Shown: piece after piece, positions 34,224 through 43,797 of the stretch
Layout of the letters: every line of letters begins with the position of its first letter
Position numbering within the stretch: position 1 is the stretch's first letter
Assembly: GCF_000801315.1 (NCBI RefSeq)
Contig: NZ_CP010054.1
Span: 1,054,001-1,118,000, forward strand
Source of the DNA: Hymenobacter sp. DG25B
Lineage (GTDB): Bacteria > Bacteroidota > Bacteroidia > Cytophagales > Hymenobacteraceae
Direction: 5' to 3'
Length of the DNA stretch: 64,000 bases
Position numbers and translations under genes: made by a program
The notes under the pieces: generated by a model
The model's database searches: none
Seen by the model: the letters and a program-made list of their open reading frames with translations, nothing else
Told to the model about the DNA's origin: nothing

Positions 34224-34406
34224 GTTCTGCGATAAACAACTCGCCCAAAGCCAGCAGGTGGTAAGTAGAAGAGAAGTCGAATGGGAAGCAGGTCGGAAAT
34301 ACCGACATAAAAACAAAGCCATAAATCCGGCGCAGTAATGCTGCTACTCCTGTGCGAAGGCAGTATTTTGCGAGGAAATTCACTTCTCAATTATCGTTTC
34401 GCTTTT

Positions 34407-34901
34407 ATGATTAAACCCTTACTCGTAAGTGGCTTTATTTGCTTGTGTGCCATGAGTGCCCGGGCGCAGGCGCCGGTCACCAATCTGGAGTCCGAAACCT
34501 TTAAGCAGCATCTGCGCAGTCAATATCTGCAAAACGATACGGCGCAGGCCGTAATTAACCTCTACAGCAAGAGGCAGGCCGGCGGCGCCAGCTGGATTTT
34601 AGGCTCGGCCCTGACGGCCCTGCGCATTGTTACCGCCAGCGGACGTCAGACAGATGTTGGGGGCGGCTACGTCATGCAGGAAGAGGCACCCAGTCCGGCG
34701 GCGGCCTTAATGGTAATGCCGTTTGTGGCCTACGGGGTAGGTAAGCTGCTGCACTACAGCAATGGCAACCTGGAAAAGATTGTTACGGCATACGGCGCCG
34801 GGCAACCACTGCCGCGCAATGTGCGCCGCAAGCTAAAGCCCCGGTTCTTCGACCAGCCTATTATCCAGTACAAGCCCGTCGAAGTTAAGCCGGCCAACTA
34901 A
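34407..34901 (+). CDS. Small secreted protein, second of three tandem paralogs
   Basis: A 164-residue protein of unknown function. The signal peptide is MIKPLLVSGFICLCAMSARAQ, and the ATG at 34407 was chosen for it. The middle has SWILGSALTAL and a second hydrophobic stretch (ALMVMPFVAYGVGKLL). The tail YGAGQPLPRNVRRKLKPRFF parallels YAAGKPIPAKYRSRLNANHF of the next gene. Gene two ends two bases before gene three starts, so they are translationally close. Similar sets may be lineage specific. A role with the downstream TonB-dependent receptor is possible but unproven. Confidence 0.75.
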   Translation: MIKPLLVSGFICLCAMSARAQAPVTNLESETFKQHLRSQYLQNDTAQAVINLYSKRQAGGASWILGSALTALRIVTASGRQTDVGGGYVMQEEAPSPAAALMVMPFVAYGVGKLLHYSNGNLEKIVTAYGAGQPLPRNVRRKLKPRFFDQPIIQYKPVEVKPAN

Positions 34902-34903
34902 GT

Positions 34904-35494
34904 ATGAAGCAACTAGCCTTTCTCGTGGCCTTCCTGCTAACCGGCCTGGCGGTGCAGGCCCAAACGCCTCCGCTGCCATCAGAAGCGGCAACTACTACCA
35001 AACCCGTTATTCCCGTTGACTCCGGAGCGGTGCTGCTATTTAACGATTGGTACTTGCCCAGCTACCACCCCAAAGGCACCGAGGCCGATACCACCGGCGC
35101 CCTGCTGAGTATGTTCCGCAAAAAGCGCTACGCGGGCTGGGTTTACGTGCTGCCCTTCATGGCCGGCACCATGCTGGCCCTGCCCGTAGAGCACACCGAT
35201 GAGTACGGCAACCGCAGCGTAGCCGATGAAGCGGTTTCGCCCCCGCTGGGGGCTGCGGTGCTGGCCGGTACCGTAGCGGGCTTTATCGTGCATGCCACTA
35301 TGTTCAATAAAGCGCATCTGAAGGCAGTAGACGATGCGTATGCAGCCGGTAAGCCTATTCCGGCTAAATACCGCAGCCGGCTTAATGCCAATCACTTTGC
35401 CGAAGCCGCCTACCTGCGCGAGGCAATTCGCCAGCAGCAGGAGCGGGAACAAATGCAGCGCCTCACCCAAAAAACGAACAACGGCTCAGAATAA
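34904..35494 (+). CDS. Small secreted protein, third of three tandem paralogs
   Basis: A 196-residue protein of unknown function. The signal peptide is MKQLAFLVAFLLTGLAVQAQ. A hydrophobic pair (VYVLPFMAGTMLALPV and LGAAVLAGTVAGFIVHATMF) follows, then the shared tail YAAGKPIPAKYRSRLNANHF and a Gln-rich end. It begins two bases after the stop of the preceding paralog. The paralogs differ strongly in sequence but keep the order of elements. Envelope location is likely. Confidence 0.75.
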   Translation: MKQLAFLVAFLLTGLAVQAQTPPLPSEAATTTKPVIPVDSGAVLLFNDWYLPSYHPKGTEADTTGALLSMFRKKRYAGWVYVLPFMAGTMLALPVEHTDEYGNRSVADEAVSPPLGAAVLAGTVAGFIVHATMFNKAHLKAVDDAYAAGKPIPAKYRSRLNANHFAEAAYLREAIRQQQEREQMQRLTQKTNNGSE

Positions 35495-35518
35495 GTCAGC
35501 CATAAACTGGCTTCCCGG

Positions 35519-35552
35519 AAGCCCTCATTGGTTTTATCTCCGATGGGGGCTT
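35519..35552 (+). terminator. Weak hairpin after the small paralogs
   Basis: AAGCCCTCAT (35519-35528) pairs with ATGGGGGCTT (35543-35552), with one G-T wobble. No good T run follows, so its strength is doubtful. Confidence 0.35.
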
Positions 35553-35646
35553 GCTTGTTGTAGGATAATGATTCCGACTGGCGGCCGCCCCGGTCAACCC
35601 GCCGTGGGGCTTCCGCGTTGGGAGAAACCCGCTTTTCCTGTCTCTG

Positions 35647-37773
35647 ATGTTACGATTTTTCCTGTTGACTGCAGGTCTGCTGCTGGGCAGCGTCCCGCTA
35701 CTGGCGCAAACCCTGCCCGCACCGGATACCACCCGCACCGTGCTGCTCCCGGAAACCACCGTAACCGGCTACGGGCAGGAGCTGCCGCTGCGCCGCACCG
35801 CCGCCGGTATTGGGATAGTAGATGCCCGCGTTATCAACCAGTTTAACCAGGCTTCTCTTACGGCGGCCGTGAATACGCTGCCTGGCGTGCGACTGGAGGA
35901 GCGGGCCACCGCCAGCTACCGCCTCAGCGTGCGGGGCAGCACGCTCCGCTCGCCGTTTGGGGTGCGCAATGTGAAGGTTTACTACAACGATATTCCCTTC
36001 ACCGAGGCCAGCGGCAGCACCCCGCTCAACCTGCTGGACCCTGCTATCATTGGGCGCATTGAAGTGCTGAAAGGCCCGGCGGGCAGTGCCTATGGTGCCG
36101 GCACCGGCGGGGCCGTACTGTTCAGCAGCCCGCGGCCGGCCGCGGGCACCACCCGCCTGCAAACCGGCTTCACGGCGGGCAGCTTTGGGCTGCGGCGCTA
36201 TAATGTAGCCGCCGAAAGCGCCACGGAAAAAGCCAGTTGGCGCGCCCAATACGTGCGCCAGACCCTGGATGGCTACCGCCAGCAGAGCGCCCAGCGCCGG
36301 GATGTGGTGGCCCTGGATGGGGAGCTGCGGCCTTCTGATGAGCGCACTGTGGCGCTGCATCTGCTCTATACCGATCTGGATTATCAGCTGCCCGGTGGCC
36401 TCACGCTGGCGCAGTTTCAGCAGAACCCCCGGCAGGCTCGCCCCGATAGTCCGGCCGGGCCGGGCACTGTGGCGCAAAAGGCGGCCTACCGTTCCCGCAC
36501 TGCCCTGGTGGGCGGTTCGCACCAGTACCAATTCTCGCCCCGCCTCAGCAATAAAACCGTGTTGTATGGCTCCGGCTCGGTTATTCGCACCCCATTCTTG
36601 GTAGACTATGAGCGGAACACGCTGCTGGGGCTGGGCGGGCGCACCGCCTTCCGTTACCAGACTACCCTGGCCGGACATACGCTCCGTTTGCTGGCGGGGG
36701 CAGAGGTGCAAAGCAGCTTCGAGAATTCCCGCAACTACCGCAACCAGGGTGGCACGCCCGGGGCGCTGCGCTACGATGATGAAATCCGGACGGCCACGGG
36801 CTTCGGCTTTACCCAGGCCGACTGGGAGTTGCCCGCCGGCTGGCTCCTGACGCTGGGGGCCAGCTACAACCGCCTGGCCTACCGCATTGCCCGGGTTTCG
36901 GATGCGGCTGCGCAACCGGATACCTATCAGTTTAAGCGAAGCTTCCGCCCGGAGGTTTCCCCGCGGGTGGCTCTGCTGAAGGAGCTCAGCCCCAAAATTT
37001 CGGCCTACGCCAGCGTGAGCACCGGCTTCTCGCCGCCCACCGAAGAAGAAATTCGCCCTTCCGATGGCAGCCTGAACGCCGACCTGCAGGCCGAGCGCGG
37101 CACCAGCTACGAAATCGGAACCAGGGGGCAGCTATTGGCCGACCGGCTCACGTTTGATGTTTCGGTGTTTGATTTTGAGCTCCGCCAAACCATTGTAACC
37201 CGCAGCAATGCGCAGGGCACCGCCTTGTTTTCCAACTCCGGGGCCACCCGCCAGCTGGGGGCGGAGGTAGCGGCCAGCGGCTGGCTGTGGAAGCCTGCAT
37301 CGGTGGAAGGGGGGACCTCCAATGTGCCTACCCCCGAAGCTGGTCTGCGGGCGTGGGCCAGCTATGCCTACAACCACTTCCGGTTTCAGACTTACCAGCA
37401 AGGCAGTAATGACTACACCGGCAACCGCCTGACGGGCACTGCGCCGCACACCCTCAGCGCGGGCCTGAATGCCAGCCTCCGGCAAGGGTTTTACCTCACG
37501 CCCAGCCTCAGCCACCAGGCCCGCCTGCCCCTCAACGATGCCAACACCGTGTTTGCCCCCGGCTACTGGACTTTCGCCGCCCGGGGTGGCTGGCGGCAGG
37601 TGATACAGGAACACCTGGAGCTGGATGTTTTTGCGGGTATTGAAAACGCGACCGATAGAAAATACAGCCTAGGCAACGACCTGAATGCCTTCGGTAACCG
37701 CTTCTACCAGCCGGCGCCGGGCCGCAACTACTACGGGGGTGCTACGGTAGGCTGGCGCTGGCAGAGCTATTAA
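35647..37773 (+). CDS. TonB-dependent outer-membrane receptor
   Basis: A 708-residue receptor for an unknown ligand. The signal peptide is MLRFFLLTAGLLLGSVPLLA. The plug domain (about residues 35-150) shows a TonB-box-like VLLPETTVTGYG, LTAAVNTLPGVRLEER, and RIEVLKGPAGSAYGAGTGGAV. The rest is a beta barrel ending GGATVGWRWQSY with a terminal aromatic residue. No carboxypeptidase-like N-terminal extension is present, so it is of the FecA/siderophore-receptor rather than the SusC type. No uptake ATPase genes are near. Confidence 0.93.
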   Translation: MLRFFLLTAGLLLGSVPLLAQTLPAPDTTRTVLLPETTVTGYGQELPLRRTAAGIGIVDARVINQFNQASLTAAVNTLPGVRLEERATASYRLSVRGSTLRSPFGVRNVKVYYNDIPFTEASGSTPLNLLDPAIIGRIEVLKGPAGSAYGAGTGGAVLFSSPRPAAGTTRLQTGFTAGSFGLRRYNVAAESATEKASWRAQYVRQTLDGYRQQSAQRRDVVALDGELRPSDERTVALHLLYTDLDYQLPGGLTLAQFQQNPRQARPDSPAGPGTVAQKAAYRSRTALVGGSHQYQFSPRLSNKTVLYGSGSVIRTPFLVDYERNTLLGLGGRTAFRYQTTLAGHTLRLLAGAEVQSSFENSRNYRNQGGTPGALRYDDEIRTATGFGFTQADWELPAGWLLTLGASYNRLAYRIARVSDAAAQPDTYQFKRSFRPEVSPRVALLKELSPKISAYASVSTGFSPPTEEEIRPSDGSLNADLQAERGTSYEIGTRGQLLADRLTFDVSVFDFELRQTIVTRSNAQGTALFSNSGATRQLGAEVAASGWLWKPASVEGGTSNVPTPEAGLRAWASYAYNHFRFQTYQQGSNDYTGNRLTGTAPHTLSAGLNASLRQGFYLTPSLSHQARLPLNDANTVFAPGYWTFAARGGWRQVIQEHLELDVFAGIENATDRKYSLGNDLNAFGNRFYQPAPGRNYYGGATVGWRWQSY

Positions 37774-37783
37774 TCTGAAAGAT

Positions 37784-37818
37784 AAAAGCCCCGCCAGCAT
37801 ATTGCCAGCGGGGCTTTA
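37784..37818. terminator. Bidirectional terminator between the TonB receptor and clpB
   Basis: AAAGCCCCGC (37785-37794) pairs perfectly with GCGGGGCTTT (37808-37817) around a 13-base loop, with A and T flanks. It serves two converging genes. Confidence 0.85.
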
Positions 37819-37831
37819 ACGTTTTCAAGGA

Positions 37832-40447
37832 TTACCCAACGGCCGGAATTTCCACGTTGTTGAAGCGGATCTGGTGGCCATCTTCCAGTACGGCTTCCAC
37901 CACGGCATCCTTGCTCACGCGGCCGGAGAGAATGTCCTTCGACAGCTCATTCAGCACCAGGCGCTGAATCACGCGCTTCAGCGGCCGGGCCCCAAACTGC
38001 GGGTCAAAGCCCTGTTCGCCGAGGTAGTCCAGCACCTCGTCGGTGGCTTCCAGCCGGATGCCGGCTTCTTCCAGGCGGTGCTGAATCTGCTTGAACTGGA
38101 TGTCCACAATTTTGCGGATTTCCTTGCGCTTGAGGGGCTGGAACATCACAATCTCGTCGATGCGGTTCAGGAACTCGGGGCGCATGTGCTGCTTCAGGCG
38201 CTCTACTACTTCCTCGCGGGTGCGGTCCACCACTTCGTCGTGGTTGTATTCATTCAGCTCTTTGAAGTTCTTCTGAATGATATCCGCCCCCGTGTTGGAG
38301 GTCATGATGATGATGGTATTCTTGAAGTTCGCCACCCGGCCTTTGTTGTCGGTGAGGCGGCCATCATCCAGCACCTGCAGCAGAATGTTGAACACATCGG
38401 GGTGGGCCTTCTCAATTTCGTCGAGCAAAATCACGGAGTACGGCTTGCGGCGCACGGCCTCCGTCAGCTGGCCGCCCTCATCGTAGCCCACGTAGCCGGG
38501 AGGCGCCCCAATCAGGCGCGATACGGCATGGCGCTCCTGGTACTCGCTCATATCAATGCGCACCATGTTGTTCTCATCGTTGAACAGGTACTCGGCCAGG
38601 GCCTTGGCCAGCTCGGTTTTACCCACGCCGGTAGTGCCCAGGAAAATGAACGAGCCAATGGGCCGCTTGGGGTCCTGCAGGCCGGCGCGGGAGCGGCGCA
38701 CGGCATCGGAAATGGCCGCAATGGCTTCGCTCTGGCCGGCCACACGCTTGCCCAGCTCTTCTTCCAGGTGCAGCAGCTTCTCGCGGTCCGACTGCAGCAT
38801 TTTACTCACCGGAATGCCCGTCCATTTGGCTACCACCTCGGCAATGTCCTCCTGAGTTACCACTTCCTGCAGCATGGAGCCGCCTTCTTTGCTGGCGTTG
38901 GCAATGTCCTGGGCCTCTTTCAGCTTGGCTTCGGCTTCCTGAATCTTGCCGTAGCGCAGCTCGGCCACGCGGCCGTAGTCGCCCTGGCGCTCGGCCTGGT
39001 CGGCTTCCAGCTTGTAGCGCTCAATGGCTTCTTTCTGCTCCTGAATGTTGGTGAGCACCGATTTCTCGTTTTCCCACTGGGCTTTCAGGTCGTCGCGCTT
39101 CTCGCTCAGCTCGCTTAGCTCCTTGCTCAGCACGGCCTCCCGGTCCTTGTTGTTTTCGCGACGGATGGCTTCGCGCTCAATTTCCAGCTGCATAATGCGG
39201 CGCTGTACCTCGTCCAGCTCAGCGGGCATGGAGTTCAGCTCAATGCGCAGCTTGGCGGCCGCCTCGTCCATCAGGTCAATAGCCTTGTCGGGCAGGAAAC
39301 GGTCGGTGATGTAGCGGCTACTCAGCTCCACGGCGGCAATTACGGCGTCGTCGGTGATGCGTACGCCGTGGTGCAGCTCGTACTTCTCCTTGATACCGCG
39401 CAGAATGCTGATGGCGTCTTCCTGCGAAGGCTCGTCCACCATTACGGCCTGGAAGCGGCGCTCCAGGGCCTTGTCCTTCTCAATGTACTTCTGGTATTCC
39501 TTGAGCGTGGTAGCGCCAATGGAGTGCAGCTCGCCGCGGGCCAGGGCAGGCTTCAGCAGGTTGGCGGCATCCATGGCACCCTCGCCACCGCCACCGGCCC
39601 CAATGAGGGTGTGCATCTCATCAATGAACAGAATAATCTGCCCTTCGGAGTCGGTTACTTCCTTGATAACGGACTTGAGGCGCTCCTCAAACTCGCCCTT
39701 GTACTTGGCGCCGGCCACCAGCAAGCCCATATCCAGGCTCATGATGATTTTGTCCTTGAGGTTTTCGGGCACGTCGCCGGCTACAATGCGCTGGGCCAGG
39801 CCCTCCACAATGGCGGTTTTACCCACGCCGGGCTCGCCCAGCAGCACGGGGTTGTTCTTGGTGCGGCGGGAGAGAATCTGCAGCACGCGGCGAATTTCCT
39901 CGTCGCGGCCAATCACGGGGTCCATTTTGCCGGAGCGCACCTGCTCGTTCAGGTTGCGCGAGTAGCGGTTCAGGCTCTGGTACTGGTCCTCGGCGGTTTG
40001 GCTGGTTACTGTGCGGCCCCCGCGCAGCTCCTTAATGCCGGCTTTCAGGTCTTTTTCGTTGAATCCCGCGTCCTTCATCAGCGTGGCTACGCTGTCTTTG
40101 CCGCCCAGCAAACCCAGCAGCAGGTGCTCCACGGATACGTACTCATCCCCAAACTCCTTGAGGAAGCCCGAGGCGCGCTGCAGCGCCGAGTTGGCATCGT
40201 TGGACAGGTACGGCGAGCCGCCGCTCACCTTGGGGTAGGCAGCTACAATGGCGTCCAGGCGCGGGGTAAGAATATTGAGGTTGACGCCCAGTTTCTTGGC
40301 CAGAAACGACAGCACATTCTCGTCGCTCTGGAAAAGGCCCTTCAGCAAATGGCCAGTTTCAATGGCCTGCTGCTGGTTGGCGCCGGCAATTTCAGTGGCC
40401 TTCTGCACGGCCTCCTGTGCCTTAATGGTATAGTTGTTAAAGTTCAT
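37832..40447 (-). CDS. clpB: ATP-dependent disaggregase ClpB
   Basis: An 871-residue Hsp100 chaperone that pulls proteins out of aggregates with DnaK. The order is the N-terminal Clp repeat domain (residues 1-145), AAA1 with [17 protein letters not shown] near 205 and [14 protein letters not shown] near 275, a long coiled-coil middle domain (about 400-525) that marks ClpB rather than ClpA/C, AAA2 with [16 protein letters not shown] near 610 and [14 protein letters not shown], and the C-terminal domain. The length is typical. It has no HrcA/CIRCE box that I can see upstream. The 142 bases before it lead into the AT-rich island. Confidence 0.97.
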   Translation of the reverse strand: MNFNNYTIKAQEAVQKATEIAGANQQQAIETGHLLKGLFQSDENVLSFLAKKLGVNLNILTPRLDAIVAAYPKVSGGSPYLSNDANSALQRASGFLKEFGDEYVSVEHLLLGLLGGKDSVATLMKDAGFNEKDLKAGIKELRGGRTVTSQTAEDQYQSLNRYSRNLNEQVRSGKMDPVIGRDEEIRRVLQILSRRTKNNPVLLGEPGVGKTAIVEGLAQRIVAGDVPENLKDKIIMSLDMGLLVAGAKYKGEFEERLKSVIKEVTDSEGQIILFIDEMHTLIGAGGGGEGAMDAANLLKPALARGELHSIGATTLKEYQKYIEKDKALERRFQAVMVDEPSQEDAISILRGIKEKYELHHGVRITDDAVIAAVELSSRYITDRFLPDKAIDLMDEAAAKLRIELNSMPAELDEVQRRIMQLEIEREAIRRENNKDREAVLSKELSELSEKRDDLKAQWENEKSVLTNIQEQKEAIERYKLEADQAERQGDYGRVAELRYGKIQEAEAKLKEAQDIANASKEGGSMLQEVVTQEDIAEVVAKWTGIPVSKMLQSDREKLLHLEEELGKRVAGQSEAIAAISDAVRRSRAGLQDPKRPIGSFIFLGTTGVGKTELAKALAEYLFNDENNMVRIDMSEYQERHAVSRLIGAPPGYVGYDEGGQLTEAVRRKPYSVILLDEIEKAHPDVFNILLQVLDDGRLTDNKGRVANFKNTIIIMTSNTGADIIQKNFKELNEYNHDEVVDRTREEVVERLKQHMRPEFLNRIDEIVMFQPLKRKEIRKIVDIQFKQIQHRLEEAGIRLEATDEVLDYLGEQGFDPQFGARPLKRVIQRLVLNELSKDILSGRVSKDAVVEAVLEDGHQIRFNNVEIPAVG

Positions 40448-40589
40448 GGCTACTAGGGCTTAAGTAGATGCTTCGGTTAAGAAGTTCTACGAGTGCCCTA
40501 GCAAACCGGGTGCAGAAGAGTTTTTGCTGACTTTTTGGCTGGTTTTGAATTCTGTTTTATTAATTTTTGTGAAGTAATGTCATGATAAA

Positions 40590-41282
40590 TTATGCCGGCC
40601 AGAACTGGCTGCCTGAAGATATAGATAAGTTGCTATAAGCAATTGAATCTATTTTCCTTGATAATGTGCGAATATTCCGCAGATGGCGCGTAGCATCTGC
40701 ATAAGTGACATTAGGGGGAAATTCATGCGCTAAAGATTCTCGTACGCCTAGAAATGATTCAAGATATAATGTATAATTTTTTTTGTATTTTATATTTATT
40801 GATTTAAAAATATCTTCTATTTCGAGTGTAGAAAACATTTTTTTTATGTTGTCAATAGAGGGGTACTTCTTATTTCCATAAATATGTACACCTCTTATAA
40901 AAGAAGGCAATGTAGAGTTGTTATTAGATATCATAAATGAAAAATCGGTAAAGTTAACCTTTAATGAAGCTGCGTGCTCATTCCCATTGAAAGTAAAGTT
41001 TTTAAATAGGCTACTTTGATGACGAATATATATTATTTTTCTAGTTTTTTGTGGTAATTTATCCATTGTTGCATGTTGTAATCTGAGTTTAGATATCCAG
41101 TCATCTATTAATGATTTAAGATAATTTTCCAAGGATGAGCAAGTTAATAGTATAGAGCCTTGAAAAGCTAATGTTTTTGATTTGTAACTTAAACTGCTGG
41201 CTCTGAATTCATTGCATCTTATTAATAAATCTTCAATAGTTGATTCAAATTGAATGAGGGCAATGCTTTTGGAATATGCCAT
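40590..41282 (-). CDS. HEPN-domain RNase-like protein (MAE_28990/MAE_18760 type)
   Basis: A 230-residue all-alpha protein. The catalytic HEPN motif R-x4-H is seen as RESLAH (R181-H186) near the C terminus, preceded by a Tyr/Leu helix. The N-terminal half (SILLTCSSLENYLKSLIDDW) resembles the MAE_28990-type HEPN nucleases found with DUF262 proteins. It would cut RNA when activated. Its ATG directly abuts the stop of the DUF262 gene (no bases between), so the two are translated together. The base composition is visibly AT-rich, with codon use unlike the GC-rich neighbours, indicating recent transfer. Confidence 0.78.
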   Translation of the reverse strand: MAYSKSIALIQFESTIEDLLIRCNEFRASSLSYKSKTLAFQGSILLTCSSLENYLKSLIDDWISKLRLQHATMDKLPQKTRKIIYIRHQSSLFKNFTFNGNEHAASLKVNFTDFSFMISNNNSTLPSFIRGVHIYGNKKYPSIDNIKKMFSTLEIEDIFKSINIKYKKNYTLYLESFLGVRESLAHEFPPNVTYADATRHLRNIRTLSRKIDSIAYSNLSISSGSQFWPA

Positions 41283-42386
41283 TTATTTTAATAAAGATTT
41301 TATAGTGTCAGAAAATCTATTAATTCTATATTTTACAAATCCCTCATCACTTGTATGGGCAATAACGCTAGAAATAAATTTTTCGTCAGATAAAAGTTTA
41401 GTGGTTGCGGTAATAACTTGCTCTTTTTTAGTGACTAAAGCTAGTCGCTCTTTATTTGTCAATCGAGCAAATGAAACCATTTGTGCATCAAAGAGAGCGG
41501 CATTAAAGGTTTTTTTAGCTTTTATATCAGCATCATATACTTTGAAAGCAATGTCTCCGTAGATTTTATTAATAGAATCTATGCTTTGCTCAAATACTCC
41601 CTTCCAATTGGATAATTGCTCTTTGCTTGTATTGCGGTGGGTTTCACAAAATTGATTTAAGTATGTTACAAACGGTTTCTTGTACTCTTGAAAATTTTCA
41701 TACAGAGCGAAAAACCTCAAGATAAGTTCTTCGCTTCTCATGCGTTTGTCTTTATGCATTGATGTTAGGTCAATCCAAACTCTGTCTTGAGCTAATTTTT
41801 CAATTGCTTCTATTAGTGGGCCATAGTAAATGCCGTGTCTTAATTCTTGAGGATTTAACTTTACTGACCCCGTGTTTAGTCGTTCAAATACATCAAATTT
41901 AATTTGAGGATGCGTAGTTTTTAATATAACAATACATCTTAATGTTCTGTTTAATATATGTTTTTGAAATCTAGAATCTAAATCACTGAACTTATTTCCT
42001 TCAAGTTCGGGATATGCAGTTAGCCCTTGTAGGGCAAACTCATCTTCTAAATAAAGCTTTATACTAGTTAAGCGTTGGTTTCCATCTATAACACTTAGTG
42101 TTTCATCGGATCCTTGGCTTAGGTATATTACAGGAATGGGGCATTGTATAATCAGGGATTCAATAAGTCTTGAAGCTTGTGCTCTGTTCCATACAAAAGC
42201 CCTTTGGAACTCAGGTATCACCATGCTTTTGTTTTTTAAATAATTATGAATAGTTGATATTGTAAAATCATAAGTTTCGGTATTTAATCGACGTTGCTCA
42301 GGCTTTATATCAAGGATTTCTGAGCTTATATCATCATCTTCAACTGGGAACAGACGGTCTGCAAGAGATTTTGTGGGTTTGCTCAT
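41283..42386 (-). CDS. DUF262 domain-containing protein (GmrS-like, ParB/Srx-type fold)
   Basis: A 367-residue protein with the DUF262 core: SMVIPEFQRAFVWNRAQASR (residues about 55-74, the FQRxFVW motif), PIPVIYL, then VIDGNQRLTSIKLYL with the DGNQR nucleotide-binding motif (101-105), and VFERLNTGSVKLNPQELR. DUF262 proteins bind or hydrolyse nucleotides. They are part of type IV restriction (GmrSD) and other anti-phage systems. Here the GmrD-type nuclease domain is missing; a HEPN RNase-like gene follows instead with no gap. AT-rich composition sets the pair apart. A sensor-effector role is inferred. Confidence 0.85.
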   Translation of the reverse strand: MSKPTKSLADRLFPVEDDDISSEILDIKPEQRRLNTETYDFTISTIHNYLKNKSMVIPEFQRAFVWNRAQASRLIESLIIQCPIPVIYLSQGSDETLSVIDGNQRLTSIKLYLEDEFALQGLTAYPELEGNKFSDLDSRFQKHILNRTLRCIVILKTTHPQIKFDVFERLNTGSVKLNPQELRHGIYYGPLIEAIEKLAQDRVWIDLTSMHKDKRMRSEELILRFFALYENFQEYKKPFVTYLNQFCETHRNTSKEQLSNWKGVFEQSIDSINKIYGDIAFKVYDADIKAKKTFNAALFDAQMVSFARLTNKERLALVTKKEQVITATTKLLSDEKFISSVIAHTSDEGFVKYRINRFSDTIKSLLK

Positions 42387-42686
42387 TATAATTTTAGAGA
42401 AAGTGACAAAACAAGTTTATTGGCTCCATTTTAAGTGGGCTAGTTTTGGCAAGTTAATAAGAAATAGTTGGCCCGTTTTAAGCTCAAAGTGGTGCGAGCT
42501 TATAGCTCGTGACCAGCCATATGGTGGAGGTTGTACCTGCACTGGAGTAAAGCGACAAACTACGTCGGGGCAGCCAGGCAAGAGAAGAGACAATGGAAGG
42601 TGTAGCCTCACGAACGGTACGCTAAACTAGCGCCAGCACTGCAGGATTGGATAAACAGGGCATAAAAGCCGGAAAAACCGCGCAGC
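42387..42686. other. Intergenic region upstream of the DUF262-HEPN pair
   Basis: 300 bases without a convincing gene. The first half is AT-rich like the island; base composition returns to the local GC-rich level by about 42480-42600, so the island edge lies here. No direct repeats marking integration, no tRNA and no clear promoter of the TAnnTTTG form were found. Confidence 0.5.
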
Positions 42687-43610
42687 TTATTCTCCCTTCC
42701 GAAATACCTTCTTCCCCAGCAGCACTATTTTCTCAACCACGAAACCAATCAGTAAGCCGCCAATAGCACAGGACAGCGCTTTGGCCAGCCAGGCCACCGC
42801 CGGTAGGTGGGCTAAAGCCACTTCCAGCTCGTGCAGTAAATGAGCGGTAAAGGGAATGCCGTGGGCTATGATTTCGGCGCCCACCCAGAGCATGGCGGCC
42901 GTACCCACATAGCTTAAGATGTTCAGGAAGTGCGGCATGAATTTTACGATGCCGCGCCCCAGTTTTTGCGTAGCGGGGTGGTATTTATCCTGGGCCATGT
43001 GTACCCCCACATCGTCGGCTTTCACAATCAGGCCCACAAAGCCATACACGGCCACGGTAATAAAAACGGCCACGGCCGCCATAACCACAATCTGGTTTAC
43101 TATCGGCTGCTCAGTTACCTGGCTGTAAGCAATGGCCATAATTTCGGCCGACAGGATAATATCGGTGCGCACGGCCCCCGCCACCCGTTCCTTTTCCAGC
43201 TCCTCCGGCGTAATTCTCTCTACCTGCTCGCTTTCCACGTCCACCTCGTGGTGCTTGCTGAACATGGAGTGCACCTTTTCATACCCTTCGAAGCATAAAT
43301 AAGCCCCGCCCAGCATTAGAATGGGCGTAATGGCCCAGGGAGCAAAATACCCCAGTACCAAAGCCGCCGGGCTCAGAATCAATAACTTATTGATCAGGGA
43401 CTTTTTGGCTATCTGATAAATAATAGAAAGCTCCCGGGAGGGGTCGAGGCCCACCACATATTTGGGCGTAACCGCCGTATCATCGATGACGATGCCCGAA
43501 ACTTTGCCGGTGGTTTTGGCTACCTGGGCGGGCACGTCATCCAGACTGGCTGCACTCACTTTTACCAACGCGGAAATATCATCCAGTAGCGCAAAAAAGC
43601 CTGAAGCCAT
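42687..43610 (-). CDS. DUF808 (YedI-like) inner-membrane protein
   Basis: A 307-residue protein of the YedI family. The start MASGFFALLDDISALVKVSAASLDDV is the family hallmark, and YVVGLDPSRELSIIYQIAKKSL follows. About six helices are seen, with a charged loop near residues 112-150 (EGYEKVHSMFSKHHEVDVESE). It ends with the conserved GGLLIGFVVEKIVLLGKKVF helix. Function unknown. It stands alone, upstream of the island on the right side. Confidence 0.92.
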   Translation of the reverse strand: MASGFFALLDDISALVKVSAASLDDVPAQVAKTTGKVSGIVIDDTAVTPKYVVGLDPSRELSIIYQIAKKSLINKLLILSPAALVLGYFAPWAITPILMLGGAYLCFEGYEKVHSMFSKHHEVDVESEQVERITPEELEKERVAGAVRTDIILSAEIMAIAYSQVTEQPIVNQIVVMAAVAVFITVAVYGFVGLIVKADDVGVHMAQDKYHPATQKLGRGIVKFMPHFLNILSYVGTAAMLWVGAEIIAHGIPFTAHLLHELEVALAHLPAVAWLAKALSCAIGGLLIGFVVEKIVLLGKKVFRKGE

Positions 43611-43797
43611 ACGGTATGTGCCTGTTCCTTAATTCTATTTTTCAGGCACTCATGCATTTCGCATAGCCCAGCTCGGCGGAAAGATATCGTGATTTTCTCA
43701 CTCGCACGAACTGGTAGCGTGCGGCTGGGCATACAATAGGGCTATATTTTCTGGTGCGGGGCGGCAAACTACATGAAAGCCAACCCGGCGGCCAGCG

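Noticed and set aside
35495..35646. Possible cobalamin riboswitch before the TonB-dependent receptor
   Set aside because: CCCGCCGTGGGG and GGGAGAAACCCGC faintly resemble conserved cobalamin-riboswitch pieces, but the core GCCACTG box and the GAATCC segment are not present in the right order.
37874..39118. 414-codon open frame on the plus strand
   Set aside because: Antisense to clpB; no recognisable domain.
40448..40589. CIRCE-type heat-shock operator before clpB
   Set aside because: Only a short CTAGGGC/GCCCTAG pair is seen; the TTAGCACTC-N9-GAGTGCTAA pattern is absent.
42373..42630. 85-codon open frame upstream of DUF262
   Set aside because: It crosses the edge of the AT-rich island, has no motif and uneven composition; not a credible gene.
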